Both the position numbers and the translations under genes were made by a program. Positions 19,219 to 30,769 of a DNA stretch of 64,000 nt are shown piece by piece. This DNA comes from Zymoseptoria tritici IPO323 (Eukaryota > Ascomycota > Dothideomycetes > Mycosphaerellales > Mycosphaerellaceae): the NCBI RefSeq assembly GCF_000219625.1, contig NC_018212.1, forward strand, positions 1,611,001 through 1,675,000, in the 5' to 3' direction. Position 1 is the first letter of the stretch; every line of letters starts with the position of its first letter. The notes under the pieces were generated by a model that saw nothing but the letters and a program-made list of their open reading frames with translations, had not been told where the DNA came from and did no database searches.

Positions 19219-22200
19219 TCATTGCATGTCCATCGTCGTCCGGCTCGCATCGTCGTAGAGGTCTATTATGCACCCTGCGGACCAAGCCTGAGTTGGGCAC
19301 TGCGAGAAGATATGTCAGTATGGTTTCAAGGGATTCGTGGTCATTAGGCCAGCTTACCGAGTCACCGCAGTAAGAGCCATTGCGGTTGGTAAGCTCAGTG
19401 AGACCTCGCCACGGAGAGTCGTGGATCATCTCACGACAGCCATTAAGGCGCTGAGTGACCTGCTGGAAGGCCTCGACACGCTCCTCCTTGGTCTTGCGAC
19501 GCTTGAGATCGAACTTGAGCAGAGCACGAAGGAAGAATCCGGTAGGCCACAACCACTCCGGTCCTTGGTGGTAGTTGCGTCCATGAGCAGTCTGGTAGTT
19601 GTCGCTGTCGTCGCTGTTGATGTAGTCGGGGTGGTACTCCATGTCGCCAGGATCGAGGGTCGCCATACCCGTAGGTCCACGCAGGTACTTGTCGGCAATC
19701 TCCAGGGCGCCAATGGCGTGCGCTGGATCGAAGAGCTCCGGAGCAACGACCATGGCGATGGGGAAATTCGGTCGCAATTGGTAGTCTCGGTACTCCTTCT
19801 TGCAACGGTGCACGTCCTTGTAAATGCCCTTGCGGTTGACAATCTTTGGGTCGACATCATACTCGCCAAACTTGGCAGGATCAGCTGGAACGTAGTAGTG
19901 GTGTTCGAAGCTGCTGCGAATCTTCGCTGCCCAAGCACCATAGGTGATCAGAGTTCCGTCCGGCTTGGTAACACCATCGTACTTGAACTTGCCGGCGGAC
20001 TTCAAGCCATCGACCCAGTGCAGACAGCTGAACAGTAGACCGGTTATTTCCACTGGCGCGCCGTCTCGGGAAGTACCTGGGTGGCCTTTGTTGCCAGCCT
20101 TGGCAGAATCTCCCATCTTGTCCATCCATGTGCCGCAATTCCACTCGTTGCCACCGTAGATGATGCCGTTGTTCCAGTCGACCTCGATGTCGATGTTGAA
20201 ACCTTCCGACTTCATCTGGCTGTCGAGGTCGGACCCAGCATTGTACTCGCGGAAGTGCATGCCAGAAGCGTGGCGCTGCAGACATTCCTGGATGACATCT
20301 TCGATGCTGCTGGTCTGCGAGTATGCACGAGAGTCATCGTGAGGGAACCAGTCGTCCTTGTATGGCAGGAAGCGGCGACGCACGCGCTCCTGGAGAAAAT
20401 TCGATCCTTTGGGTGCGAGGGCGACGAAGTCTTGGATGTTCTGCAGGAAGAACCAAACCGAGTCTCTGCTGTTGTAACGGGGGAGCTTGCCAGAGTTGAC
20501 CAAGTTGGGGATCATGCCGTGCTTGACAATGCTGGCGAAAGCGAGCAGATGCTCCTTGGCCTCATCGTACCGCCCGGTGCAGGTGAGAAGTCCACGCATG
20601 GCAATCATGACATCGCGACCCCACACACGAGCCCAGTCTTGCGCGAAATGCGGCAGACCGGCAGCCAAAGAGGGATCGAGCTTGTCTGGCCACAACTTAG
20701 CATTATCCATGTATCCTTGAACTTGGCAAGAAACCATGGCGAGCGACTTGAGGAAACGTTGGCCGTGCTGGATGTTGGGGTGCATCTGTTCAATGGCGCG
20801 CTCGTGAGCGGCCTTCTTGGCAGTGCGGATGATCAAGGCGAAGCAGCGGGGGAGCAGAAAGCTTGGAACGTTGCGGATGGCATCACATCGCTGTCGAAGC
20901 CATTCTGCAGGAGCTGCAAGATTCTTGTAGATGCCGTCTTGACGTTGTACGAGCTTGTCCAAGCGACCGACAATGTAGTCCAGCGCCCACTGACCCTCGC
21001 GGAGGTGATTGCAGATCGGGTGGCCGAGATCGTTGTGGTTGACAACCTCGCGAAGAACAGACCACCAACCTTGCAGTCCACAGTACACCAGAGGACCTAT
21101 GCCTGGAACTGTGTACACGCCATCGGCACCGTGAGACATGGCGTGCTCCTCGGAGTCGGCGCGATACATGATGGCGTTGATGTCGTTGAGATTGCAGTCC
21201 TTGAAAGCCTGGCGGGCACTAGTGGTGAGGTATTTGTCCAGACCTTCGCTGTGCTCGGCGCCGGGAATCCAAGTTTCGAAAATGGCGATGGAGCCGGGTG
21301 GGAACACGCTCGGCACAGAGATGACGGTATCGTCCCCGCGAGCCTCGACAGTCACACCGCGCAGGTCCTTGGTCTTGCTGGGTACACCCCGCAAGACCTT
21401 GTCGTTGGCGGCAGCCTTCTTGGCCTCCTCACTTTGATCGACCTCGAGATTCCACGCGCCGAGGAGCTTCGCTTTGGTCCCAGTAAGCCATTGCGGCCCG
21501 AACCCAGCGTTACCATTGCCGTAGCCAGGGTAGGCAGTGTGGGCGATGAGGTAGTATCCTTTTCTCGACTTGGGGTGGAGACGGTGGACAGTGATGTATT
21601 CGCCCTCGTGGTGCACAAAGCTCTCGTCGTAGCCGTCCTTGCCCATGATGGTGTGCAGCTGATTCATCAAGCGCTTGATGCCACCAGTGCCTTCAGAAGG
21701 ACCGACCTTCATGGCGGCTCCGTTGCTGTAGGGAGAGGTGTAATGGCGGGTTTCGTGAACAAGCTCGACTAATTGCGGGTACAGCTCATCCATACCAAAG
21801 ACGGAGCCTGAAGCGGATGCGCACATGGCCACCAATGCAGAGGTTGGAAGGGTGTCACGACCATCGCGGCGCTGCACCGGAGTCTCGTTGTCATGAGTGC
21901 AGTCCATCAACAGGGCGTGGATCTTGGAGGGAATGATCTTGTGGGTGATCTCGCGTCCTTGAGGAGTGCTGCCATTGGTCGCAGCTTCGCTGGCAATCGG
22001 CTTGTCGGTGCCGGAGATGTCATCGACCTCAAAGCTCCCGATAGGACGACCAGAGTTGATGTGCACCAACTTGGACATTTCAGCAGTCGACCAGCACTGC
22101 ATGGCCTCGCGGATGAGGAAGGAGATGCCCAATTTTTGGCAGTAGAGGAAGTCCATCTTTTCGTCACCGCTGAACAGCTCGGCGGCCACGACTAGGTTGG

Positions 22201-23979
22201 GCTGGACATGGCGAGCAGCGTCGAGCATGTGAGAGGCGACGTGGAGGGGAGTGGAATGGCAGTTGTCAATGCGGAAACCGTGAAAGTGCTTCGCCATGAG
22301 TTGGGTGTACTCGGTCATGAACTTCCACAGGAACGGGCTGTCCTCCGGACCGGAGCCATAACGCAGCTTCACACAGTCACCCCAAACGATCAGTTCGCGC
22401 CGGAGGTAGACCTTGGATTTGGGACCAGCATTATCACGCATGACATCGGCAGCCCACACCCAGCCATTGTTGGCCAATGCAAGCTCATCAGGGTCGTGCT
22501 TCGAAGTCGTCTCGTTGACTGGCAGGCGAGTGAAGTATGTCTCGATGAGTGGGTTCTGGATGGTGATTTCGCCAATCTTGGGACCATTGTCTTCCAGGCG
22601 CATGTACTTGGTACGGTTGAAGACCTGCTCCATGATGGCGGCAACATCGTTGTCGTACTCCTTGTACCAGTCGAGGTTGAGCTCATTCAAGAATTTGTGC
22701 ATGGTGCCGTACGCAGCACGCTCATCAGCCTTGCTGTTGACCTGGGAATTGTACCGGCCGAATAGCTTCTGCAGAAGAGCAGCTCCGCGTTCTGGCACAA
22801 CACGGCGACGAAATCGCTCCCCCATGCGGTCTGTTCCTGGACAGCAGTTGTTCCGAATCCAATCCGCCTTTCCCTTGAGTTGCCAGGAGGCAATATCGTC
22901 TGGAACGTTGCCGTCAAAATCGATGTGTCCGTTGGTCCATGCCGAGACTGTAGCGAGAGCATCCTTCTCGGCGTCACACACGTAGAACTCCCACAGCTTG
23001 CAACTTCCAATGACATGAATTTTGGCGCCGTCCATGATTCGGAGCAGATCGTCGGTGTTGTTGAGCTTGGTTGGCAGACCCAGCGACTTGAGCCGAGACG
23101 AGAATTGCAAGAAAGCCGAATCAAGTTCGTAGGCTGGCTGCAGATGGGGAGCAGTCTTGATGTTGTAGCCCGATTCGGGATGTTCCTCCAACCATTTGCT
23201 GTTGTTGGCCGTGTGGTTCCAGACAACGTCCGTCAAACTAAGAAGGCCGAGCTGATGTTCCATGTTCTTGACCATCTCTTCAATTTGAGCTTCGCCTTTG
23301 GGGAAAATGGTCTTGTCAAAGGTGTGCTGATCGTAGATGGAGTACGGCGAATTGCTGTCACCTCGCATCATCAACGGTGTGAAGTGGACCATGTTGTAAC
23401 CTCTTTCGCTGATGCCGTGCAAATGGCGATTGAAATCCTCGGGATACGATCCCATGAACTTGGAGAGGACTGAGATGACGGAGAGGGAGTCGAGAGGAAG
23501 CGGCGAGTCGTCGACGTGCAACTTGGGCGAGACATCGATGTAGTGGGACTTTGTTCGTGTGGGTTTGGGCACCTCGGGAGTGCCTGTGGTGAAGGGCGGG
23601 AGAGGCGTGTAGGAGCAATAGAACTCGAAGGCTCCGGCGCAGTAGACGGGCACGTCAATCTCGAGGGACTTGGTGAAGCTGGGAACCAATCTGGGAACGA
23701 TGGTCAGCAGAGAGTCCGAGGATGGCAGAGAGGAGATGCATACTTGTATTCGTGAAACTTCTTGCGGTCGAAGCTCTCACCCTTGGGCGGGATGTTCACC
23801 CAGAGGCTCCCTTCTCTGCATATCGAGCTGGTACCTTCGATCTGAAAGCGGATGCAGTAGTGTGGAACCGTGGGCGGCGCGAGGTAGATGTATGGAGGCT
23901 CGCCGGGCAGATCGGGAGAGCCATCGTCTTTGAGTGGGAGGAGGTGGTAGGTTCGATTGGTGATTTGCTGGGGAGACAT
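19219..23979 (-). CDS. GDB1: Glycogen debranching enzyme, 3 exons
   Basis: Bifunctional 4-alpha-glucanotransferase and amylo-alpha-1,6-glucosidase that removes glycogen branch points in the cytosol. Exons are 23979-23744, 23690-19358 and 19299-19219, giving 1549 residues, close to yeast Gdb1. Exon 1 supplies the expected N-terminus (MSPQQITNRTYHLLPLKDDG, then EGTSSICREGSLWVNIPP). The GH13-like transferase half covers about residues 130-700, with DVVWNHTANNS and FHGFRIDNCHSTPLHVA. The C-terminal half is the GH133 glucosidase region (FAQDWARVWGRDVMIAMRGL, NGSYCGDS). The last intron (58 nt) restores the conserved end CPTQAWSAGCIIDLYDDAS. Without splicing the frame runs into unrelated sequence at both ends. 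Confidence 0.95.
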
Positions 23980-24979
23980 GATGGCGGTGGAAGCTGGTGG
24001 CAGGTAGAAGGATGCTGGGTCAAAGGCCGCAAGGCCGGTCTTGCGGAACGTGCTGGGTGTCTATCTGTGCAACTCTGGCGTCTGTATGGGTGTATGTGCG
24101 GTGCGGGCGGTAAAAGAAACGAGGGCGGTGAAGTGCTTCGTAAGAGGTGTTTGGTGGAGGCAGAGGCAGAGGCAGAGGGTGTGGGCGGTGTGGTGAGGCG
24201 ATAAGGTATGAGAGGAGAGAGGAGGAGAGCGGACCACAGCAACCACGACGCGGTCTCTCGGACGACGACAACAGCAGGCACTGGCGGAGGGAGGAGGAGG
24301 AGCGGGAAGAGGAGGAAGCGACAGTGAGGTGGCAGTGAAGGTGGCAGTGAATGCACTGATGGATGGTACCTGACCGATCGACGCCAATCCAATGCCATGC
24401 AATGCTTCCCGTCCTCAGCCCCGTCTCGTCTCCACCTCTGCGCAGAGGATCTGGTTGGGAAAAAAGAAAAGTCCCCCAAGATCAAGATCCCGTCTCAGCA
24501 TGCGGCTCAGCTCAGCTCTACCTTAGAACTACTCTTCTTCCCCACAATCGGACCTTGCAGACTTCAGACTTCAGGTTGCCCGCGGACGGAGACGGGTCCG
24601 CTGAACATCGACGATCAATCATCAAATCATCCGAAGAGATTCCCGTCTCTGCTTCACCGCTCAAGTAGAACTACGGTAAGGTAGGGTTCTACTTCCTGCG
24701 TGCTTCCTCTTGGTCTACCCAAGGCGGTGAATGTGCTAGCCCGGTAGACTTCCGCGTCGGACCATTCTTGGTCCCTCTCCCGTCACTCTCATCAATTTTC
24801 AGTCTCGTCTTCCGCGCCGGGAGCTTATCGATAGTTCTAGCGCAGCTGTCCGTGAAGATTTGCGGCAGCCGAGTCCGCATGCATGTGAATGCTCGAGCGA
24901 GAGACCACCGGATCAGCATTGTCATGTCGTAGCACATTCTTTCTCTCCATAACTTACCTATATATTTCCACCCGTCAAC
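23980..24979. other. 1-kb divergent promoter region with purine-rich and microsatellite tracts
   Basis: Lies between the divergent GDB1 and TRM61 genes. From about 24090 to 24340 the plus strand is G/A-rich, with GAGGCA repeated near 24157-24178 and GGAGGA runs near 24288-24325. On the minus strand this is a pyrimidine-rich leader of GDB1, common in ascomycete core promoters. A CTATATATTT sits only about 12 bp before the TRM61 ATG, too close to act as an ordinary TATA box. Confidence 0.5.
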
Positions 24980-26353
24980 ATGACCGACTCGTCACGACCC
25001 TCGGCATTCTTCCAACCTCCCCCCACCGCCACCGCACATTCTTTGGCCATTCTACACCTCCGTCGCGACAGCCTACTGCCCGTCAAGCTCCAGACGACCG
25101 CCGACGATGGCTACGCAGAAGGTGCCGTCACCAATACTCGATTCGGCAGCTTCCCTCACACCACCTTGATCGGCCTGCAATGGGGCAGTCAGGTCCGGGC
25201 CAGCAAGGTGGATACCGGCACTCGAGGTCGCAAGAGCAAGAAGGTCAAGCCCGACGACAAGATACAGCCCAACGGTGCCGAGGAGAATACCGCCGGTGAT
25301 GCAGGGCGGAAACGAAAGTCTCTCGAGCAGTCAGACGACGTACCCACGAAGAGGCAAAAGTCGGAAGAAGACAAGGCGCAACAAGAAATCACTCCTCGAC
25401 CCATCGAGGCAGGCTCCGGATTCGTGCACATCCTCCAACCCACTCCCGAATCCTGGACGTCATCCCTGGATCACCGAACGCAAGTCGTCTACACGCCGGA
25501 TTACAGCTACATCCTCCAGCGACTGCGCGTGCGTCCGGGCAGCACCATCATCGAGGCCGGCGCCGGAAGTGGCAGTTTCACCCACGCTGCTGCGCGTGCC
25601 ATCTTCAATGGCTACTCGCATGAGACCAGCGCTATACCAGTCAAAGGAGGACAAAAGCCAGGCAGAGTGTGCAGCTATGAATACCACGAACCGCGAGTCG
25701 AAGTCCTGCGGCAAGAAATCACAGACCACGCTCTGGACGGAGTGGTGCAACTCACCCATCGAGACGTATGCAACGATGGCTTCCACCTCGCAGACGGCTC
25801 ATCACCGAACACAGACGCGGTTTTTCTCGACCTCCCAGCACCCTGGCAAGCCCTCCGACATCTCACTCGCTCTGGACCCAACTCTCCTCTCAACCCCGAT
25901 TCTCCAATCCACATCTGTTCCTTCTCCCCCTGCATCGAACAAGTCATGGCCACCGTCTCTGCCCTCCGCAAAGCCGGCTGGACCGACATCAGCATGGTTG
26001 AAGTCCAGCAGAAACGCGTCGACGTCCGCCGAGAACGAGTGGGCTTGAAGGAGGAAGGTCTCCGCGGGGTGAACGCCACGGCGGCGAATGTGGACGAAGC
26101 CGTGCAACGGCTGAATGAGGACGTGGCGCAGGAGCGGAAGTTGATGTCAAAACAGCAACGCATCGATCGGCTGAAGCAGGAGGCCGAGACGAGGAAGTTG
26201 TATCAGGAAGGGCAGCTGGTGCATCGCTCGGAGCCGGATGTCAAGACGCATACGAGCTACCTGGTGTTTGCCGTGTTGACGAGGCAGTGGTCGGACGAGG
26301 ACGAAAAAGCTTGCGAGGAGGAGTACAAGGTGGAGGACACGGTGAAGAAGTAG
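24980..26353 (+). CDS. TRM61: tRNA (adenine-58-N1)-methyltransferase catalytic subunit
   Basis: Catalytic subunit (Gcd14) of the nuclear Trm6-Trm61 enzyme that makes m1A58 in the T-loop of tRNAs, including initiator tRNA. Single-exon, 457 residues. The SAM-binding motif I is IIEAGAGSGSFTHAAARA near residue 189; the motif-IV region reads DAVFLDLPAPWQAL. An N-terminal beta-rich part (about 20-75) is followed by a basic disordered insert (about 80-135, GRKSKKVKPDDK, KRKSLEQ) and then the conserved GSGFVHILQPTPESWTSSLDHRTQVVY. The C-terminus has the usual charged coil and THTSYLVFAVL strand. Nothing is missing. Confidence 0.95.
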   Translation: MTDSSRPSAFFQPPPTATAHSLAILHLRRDSLLPVKLQTTADDGYAEGAVTNTRFGSFPHTTLIGLQWGSQVRASKVDTGTRGRKSKKVKPDDKIQPNGAEENTAGDAGRKRKSLEQSDDVPTKRQKSEEDKAQQEITPRPIEAGSGFVHILQPTPESWTSSLDHRTQVVYTPDYSYILQRLRVRPGSTIIEAGAGSGSFTHAAARAIFNGYSHETSAIPVKGGQKPGRVCSYEYHEPRVEVLRQEITDHALDGVVQLTHRDVCNDGFHLADGSSPNTDAVFLDLPAPWQALRHLTRSGPNSPLNPDSPIHICSFSPCIEQVMATVSALRKAGWTDISMVEVQQKRVDVRRERVGLKEEGLRGVNATAANVDEAVQRLNEDVAQERKLMSKQQRIDRLKQEAETRKLYQEGQLVHRSEPDVKTHTSYLVFAVLTRQWSDEDEKACEEEYKVEDTVKK

Positions 26354-26561
26354 TTCGCCGAGTGTCACCATCTACTCATCGTGCTGTGCAACTCCAAATC
26401 CTTGATCGTCTTTGGTCGCTGCTCGCTGCTCGCTAGCGGAAGCCTGCAGATGGCGCACTCGGACTCCACATCTCGTCGCTGTTTCGTGCTCCCTCGAACC
26501 CGCATCGATGTGATGTGGCCGTGATCTACGTCTTCCACTTAGCACTACAAAGAGCCTCTGC

Positions 26562-28016
26562 TCAAAACCTCACCCGCACACTGGCGTTCTCAATTTGACC
26601 TATAATCCCACCTCCCGCCAGCGTCCACTTTTCACTGACCAAACCATCCGTCACTGTACTCCTCAGCATACCACTGTGCGCATAGTACTCCATAATGCCT
26701 CTCGCCTCGGCTTTGCTCAGCCCCTCCATCTTCTGCACTCCCACCGTCTCCATCGCTTCTTGCACCCACTTGTCATGTGCGATGTACGGATCCCAAGCCG
26801 GAGGTTCCTGCTCGTTCTGAATCGCCGTGTTGCGCTGCAGGGCAAAGTCGAGAGTATGTGCAGCGGCACGGTTGCTTCCGGAAGTGGCGGCGAGAATCAT
26901 GCCGCCGTTGGGGAGGGTAGTGCGACCGGATAGGAGGTCGACGAAGTGGCGGACGAGAGCCAGCTCGTGAGCGTGAATGGGCTCGACTTCGGCGTTGAGG
27001 TATGCGGAGAGACGCATGATGTGGTCGACGGCGTCCAAGGAGTACAGAATCGGAGGCACTTTCTGCCCATTGCCTTCTTTGGACGACGAGGCGAGCAGCT
27101 CGCTCCACAGGGCCTGCCAGACGGGCCAGGCGATCTCCGGGTCTTTGGATCCAATTTCGACCAGGCGCGCGAGAGTCGTCTTGGGTGGAAGTGGAATGGG
27201 GAGCTTGTGGTCTTGAGTCACCTGAAGCTTCGAAAAGACTGCCTCATTGGCCTTGCCGATATTCTCGAGAAGCTTCGCGGTGTAGGAGGTCTGGATGTAG
27301 ACGGTACCCTCCGGCGTGGAGATCGGCTCGTAAGAAGTATGCGCGTTGGTGAGGTCTTTCGCTTCCGGGACGTGCACGACCACCCATCCTTTCAATGAAG
27401 CCATAGCCAGCGCTTGCAGTTGCAATACGCTTTTCCCGCTCCCTCGCGCTCCATACAGCACTTTCCTCACCGTCCGCCCCTCATTCGACTCCAGCACCCA
27501 GTGAAGATCCCCTGCCAGCTCCGCCGTCTCTTTCCTCACCAATGTCGCAGGCCGCCGAAAGAGACTCCATCCCTGCGTCGGCTTGAAGACCTCTAACGCG
27601 CGCAGAATATCGACGGTGTCATCCTCCAGGCCTAGCACCTTGCCTTGCAGTGCCTGTAGACGCTCGCTGCTGATGTTGCTCTTGCTGAGATCCTGCAGTC
27701 CGGTCACCTCCAGTGCGTTCGTATTGCTCAGCACAATCTTCTTCCGCAGTGCCTTCCGTTCGCCTGGAGCTGGAGGGCGTGCGCTCGCGGCACGTGTGTT
27801 TTTGGAGAGTCGCAATGTTCGTCCGGCCTTCGTGCCGGGTTTCGCGGCCACGGCTTTCTTCTTGACGGGTTGGGCGGATAGGGAGGACGAGGTCGAGAAG
27901 GCAGCGCGATGGATCGTATTGGCGGCGGTGGACGATGATGGACCTGTCTGGCTCAATGACTGTCTGAGACAGCGCATGCACATGGAAGACGCCATGTCGA
28001 GTTGTGTTGTCCTCAT
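26562..28016 (-). CDS. RSM23: Mitochondrial small ribosomal subunit protein mS29 (Rsm23/DAP3)
   Basis: GTP-binding-fold protein of the mitoribosome small-subunit head. Single-exon, 484 residues. A Walker A motif (LYGARGSGKSVLQLQAL) lies near residue 188, followed by VVHVPEAKDLTNAHTSYEP, typical of DAP3. The N-terminus is rich in Ser, Arg and Ala without acidic residues, a mitochondrial presequence. An in-frame ATG at 27995 (MASSMCMRCLRQSL) is the more presequence-like start; the annotated one adds seven residues. It shares a 210-bp divergent promoter with the flavin monooxygenase gene. Confidence 0.92.
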   Translation of the reverse strand: MRTTQLDMASSMCMRCLRQSLSQTGPSSSTAANTIHRAAFSTSSSLSAQPVKKKAVAAKPGTKAGRTLRLSKNTRAASARPPAPGERKALRKKIVLSNTNALEVTGLQDLSKSNISSERLQALQGKVLGLEDDTVDILRALEVFKPTQGWSLFRRPATLVRKETAELAGDLHWVLESNEGRTVRKVLYGARGSGKSVLQLQALAMASLKGWVVVHVPEAKDLTNAHTSYEPISTPEGTVYIQTSYTAKLLENIGKANEAVFSKLQVTQDHKLPIPLPPKTTLARLVEIGSKDPEIAWPVWQALWSELLASSSKEGNGQKVPPILYSLDAVDHIMRLSAYLNAEVEPIHAHELALVRHFVDLLSGRTTLPNGGMILAATSGSNRAAAHTLDFALQRNTAIQNEQEPPAWDPYIAHDKWVQEAMETVGVQKMEGLSKAEARGIMEYYAHSGMLRSTVTDGLVSEKWTLAGGGIIGQIENASVRVRF

Positions 28017-28226
28017 CGATGCCGTTCCTCGATTGTACTTTCCGGCTTGAGAGGTGCGGACTTGGACGCTTCACCCCCGAGCCGATGTTTAGCCGGCTGT
28101 ATATCAATTCTGATGGCGTCTTGGGTCTCCCATAGGCGAATCGACGAGTGTGATATGGTCCTTTGGCAGACACATCCAGCTGTGTTCAGTTTTCAGCATT
28201 GTTTCGGGAGAGTGCAAGCGACAGCG
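28017..28226. promoter_or_regulatory. Divergent promoter between RSM23 and a monooxygenase
   Basis: Only 210 bp separate the two start codons, which point away from each other. No specific operator was recognised. Confidence 0.35.
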
Positions 28227-29744
28227 ATGGGGTCCCTAGAACTACCACCCCAGAGACGACTCAAAGCCGACTCGGTCTGCATTCTCGGAGCCGGACCGAG
28301 TGGATTGGCGGCGGCGAAGTAAGGTCAGCCTGCCAGAACACCCAACGCGAGCTCAATTGACCAGTTCAGGTATCTCCTGGCCGAGAGAGCTTTTTCGCGC
28401 ATCGCCATCTTCGAACAGCGCTCTAATGTCGGCGGATTGTGGAACTACTTTCCAATCGAGCAAGGAGCTCCTCAGAACTTGTCAATCCCTCAGACGAACC
28501 CTCATGCCGGATTGGACAAGCCGGTTTGGAGCGACCACGCTGATGCCGCTCAATTTGTCTCTCCGGTGTATGAACGACTGGAGACGAATATTCCTCGTGG
28601 GCTGATGGGCTTTTCGGATCTGCCCTGGCCGGATGACACTCAACTATTCCCGAAGCATACTCAGGTGCTGGAGTACATCAAGAAGTACAGCGAGGACGTC
28701 CAGCACCTCATCCAATTCAACACGCAAGTCGTCAGCGTTCAGTCGATCGATTCCGAAAAGTGGTCAATCAGAACGCAGGCAATCACAAGGACCGGCATAG
28801 CACCCATCCGCGAGGAAACGTTCGACGCCGTCATCGTTGCCAATGGGCATTACGATGTGCCGCACATCCCACAGGTCCCTGGTATCGAGGCCTGGAACGA
28901 GATTTATCCAGATCACATCTCACATTCCATTTTCTACCGCAAGCCGGAACACTATACCGACAAGAAAGTCATTGTTGTCGGTAACTCAGCCTCGGGTATC
29001 GACATTGGCGCGCAGATTTCCGCCGTATGCCGACTGCCTCTTGTGATGTCCCAGAAGTCTGAGTCCTACCTGAAAGCTGGCGGACCTTCGCCAAGAATTG
29101 CAGAGAGGCCGGAGATAGTGGAATACATCATCAAAGATCGCAGCGTGCTTTTCGCTGATGGCACAGTCGAGACTGACATCGACTCAATCCTCTACTGCAC
29201 CGGATATTTCTACTCATACCCGCTCCTCGAGAGACTGGATCCTCCGATCATTTCGACGGGAGAGCGTGTCGAGAATACATACCAGCACATCTTCTATCAG
29301 CCGAAGCCGACACTAGCCTTCCTCGCCCTAAATCAGAAGGTCATCCCTTTCCCCTGGTCCGAAGCACAATCCGCCATCGTCGCAAGGGTCTTCGCAGGCC
29401 GACTCGCGCTACCGACTGAAGATGATATGAAAGCTTGGGAGAAGGGCGTTCTTGCGGAGACTGGACCAGGAACGGCTTTCCACGTTTTAAAGTTCCCCAA
29501 AGATGCTGCCTTCCTCAACATGCTTTACGACTGGGCACTGAGCGCTGACGGTGAGGGTGACTTAGATCGGAATGGCGAGCGTATTGGCAAGGTTCCTCCG
29601 CGTTGGGGCAAGATGCAGTACTGGACTCGCGAACAATTTCCCAAGATCAAGAAGGCTTTTGCAGATCTCGGTGAGAAGAGGCATTATGCTCGAACATTGG
29701 AAGATGTTGGCTTCGAATTTGAGGACCTTGAGAGGGCTACATAG
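28227..29744 (+). CDS. Flavin-containing monooxygenase, 2 exons
   Basis: FAD/NADPH enzyme that oxygenates soft nucleophiles (N or S). Exons are 28227-28318 and 28370-29744, giving 488 residues; the 51-nt intron splits the Lys codon right after the FAD-binding GAGPSGLAAAK. The NADPH-binding motif is VVGNSASGIDIGA near residue 234. The FMO fingerprint FxGxxxHxxx(Y/F) appears as YPDHISHSIFY, with Tyr for Phe and Asp for Gly, a divergence also seen in other fungal members. CTGYFYSYP is the usual late conserved strand. The next gene downstream (DUF1989) is on the same strand about 207 bp away. Substrate unknown; in yeast the homologue oxidises thiols. Confidence 0.92.
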
Positions 29745-29951
29745 ATTGTGATGCTATCGATGACATCCAACCTCCATGTCTCGGCGTTTGGCTGCTGTCG
29801 CGCGATCAAGCACACTGCCTTGCTCCAGCCCGGCCAATTTCGGGCAACGTCGGCCAAGCCGAGCGACTTCGGCTTATCTCTCCACTAAGTTGCATTTTCC
29901 AGGACCTCAACAATCATCCTCAAGAGTGTTTACAGCTCCGAATGAGTTCAA

Positions 29952-30599
29952 ATGGCAACGACAATTCCAGCCCGCAGTGGTGCGCACATCACTGTCAGAC
30001 GGTCAGAGAAACTCAAAATCATCAACCCATCCGGAAACCAGGTCATTGACTTCTGGGCGTTTCCTGTCGACAAAACACCAGCATGGATGTCGATGGCCCA
30101 AACGAGATCGAAGTTGATGAGGCTACGACCCGCAATCCATGACGTTCTGTTCGACACTCGCCGCCAACCGGTCCTGAAGATCGTAGCGGACAGTACTGCT
30201 GGGGTTCACGACATGATCTTCCCGCCATGCGATGAATGGAGGTACAGGGAAGCGGGCATCTCAGAGCATGCCAGCTGTGGTGGGAACCTACGAGTAGAGC
30301 TGTCCAAAGTCATATCGGAAGCCAATCCGGAGACAGAGGACACAAAGGCACTGATGGAGCTGGAATCGTCGATTCGACGCTGGGAATGGACGCCGGAGCC
30401 TTTTAACATCTTCATGAATGTGCAATGGTCTAGAGACGATGGCCGGTTGCATGTCAGCAGCCCGCTTTGCGAAGCAAACGACTTTGTCGTGTTTGAAGCC
30501 CTTGTTGATTGCCTGGTGGTCATGAGTGCTTGTCCGAATGACCTGCTGGACACGAACGGTGGAAACCCTGGGATCGCTGCATACGAGATCATATCATGA
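29952..30599 (+). CDS. DUF1989 / urea carboxylase-associated family protein
   Basis: Single-exon, 215 residues. Motifs of the family are visible: GNQVIDFWAF, a DVLFDTRRQPVL strand, HDMIFPPCDEWRY, SCGGNLRVEL and the closing cupin-like part PEPFNIFMNVQW...EANDFVVFEAL. Bacterial members lie next to urea carboxylase and guanidine/urea-degradation genes; the biochemical activity of fungal members is not established. The Cys and His positions could bind metal, which is inference. It follows the FMO gene in the same direction with a short gap and could be co-regulated with it. Confidence 0.88.
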   Translation: MATTIPARSGAHITVRRSEKLKIINPSGNQVIDFWAFPVDKTPAWMSMAQTRSKLMRLRPAIHDVLFDTRRQPVLKIVADSTAGVHDMIFPPCDEWRYREAGISEHASCGGNLRVELSKVISEANPETEDTKALMELESSIRRWEWTPEPFNIFMNVQWSRDDGRLHVSSPLCEANDFVVFEALVDCLVVMSACPNDLLDTNGGNPGIAAYEIIS

Positions 30600-30769
30600 T
30601 ATATACGCACAACACGAGACTTCCATTGCTGCAACATTCCAAGTGCCAGGTCACTTCTCCCCTCAGCCTTGATCTCGAAACGAGGACTTCCACATCAAAA
30701 GCCTGCCTTCAACCCCCTGCAATCTCTCTCGCACTGCCTCTTTCCATTGTTTTCGAGAGAGGAGAACCA

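Noticed and set aside
20081..21772. 563-codon plus-strand ORF inside GDB1
   Set aside because: It lies exactly antisense to the conserved debranching-enzyme exon and its product has no domain. Long antisense frames are common in GC-rich genes with strong third-position bias.
24955..24970. TATA box before TRM61
   Set aside because: CTATATATTT lies only about 12 bp from the ATG, too close for a normal TATA position.
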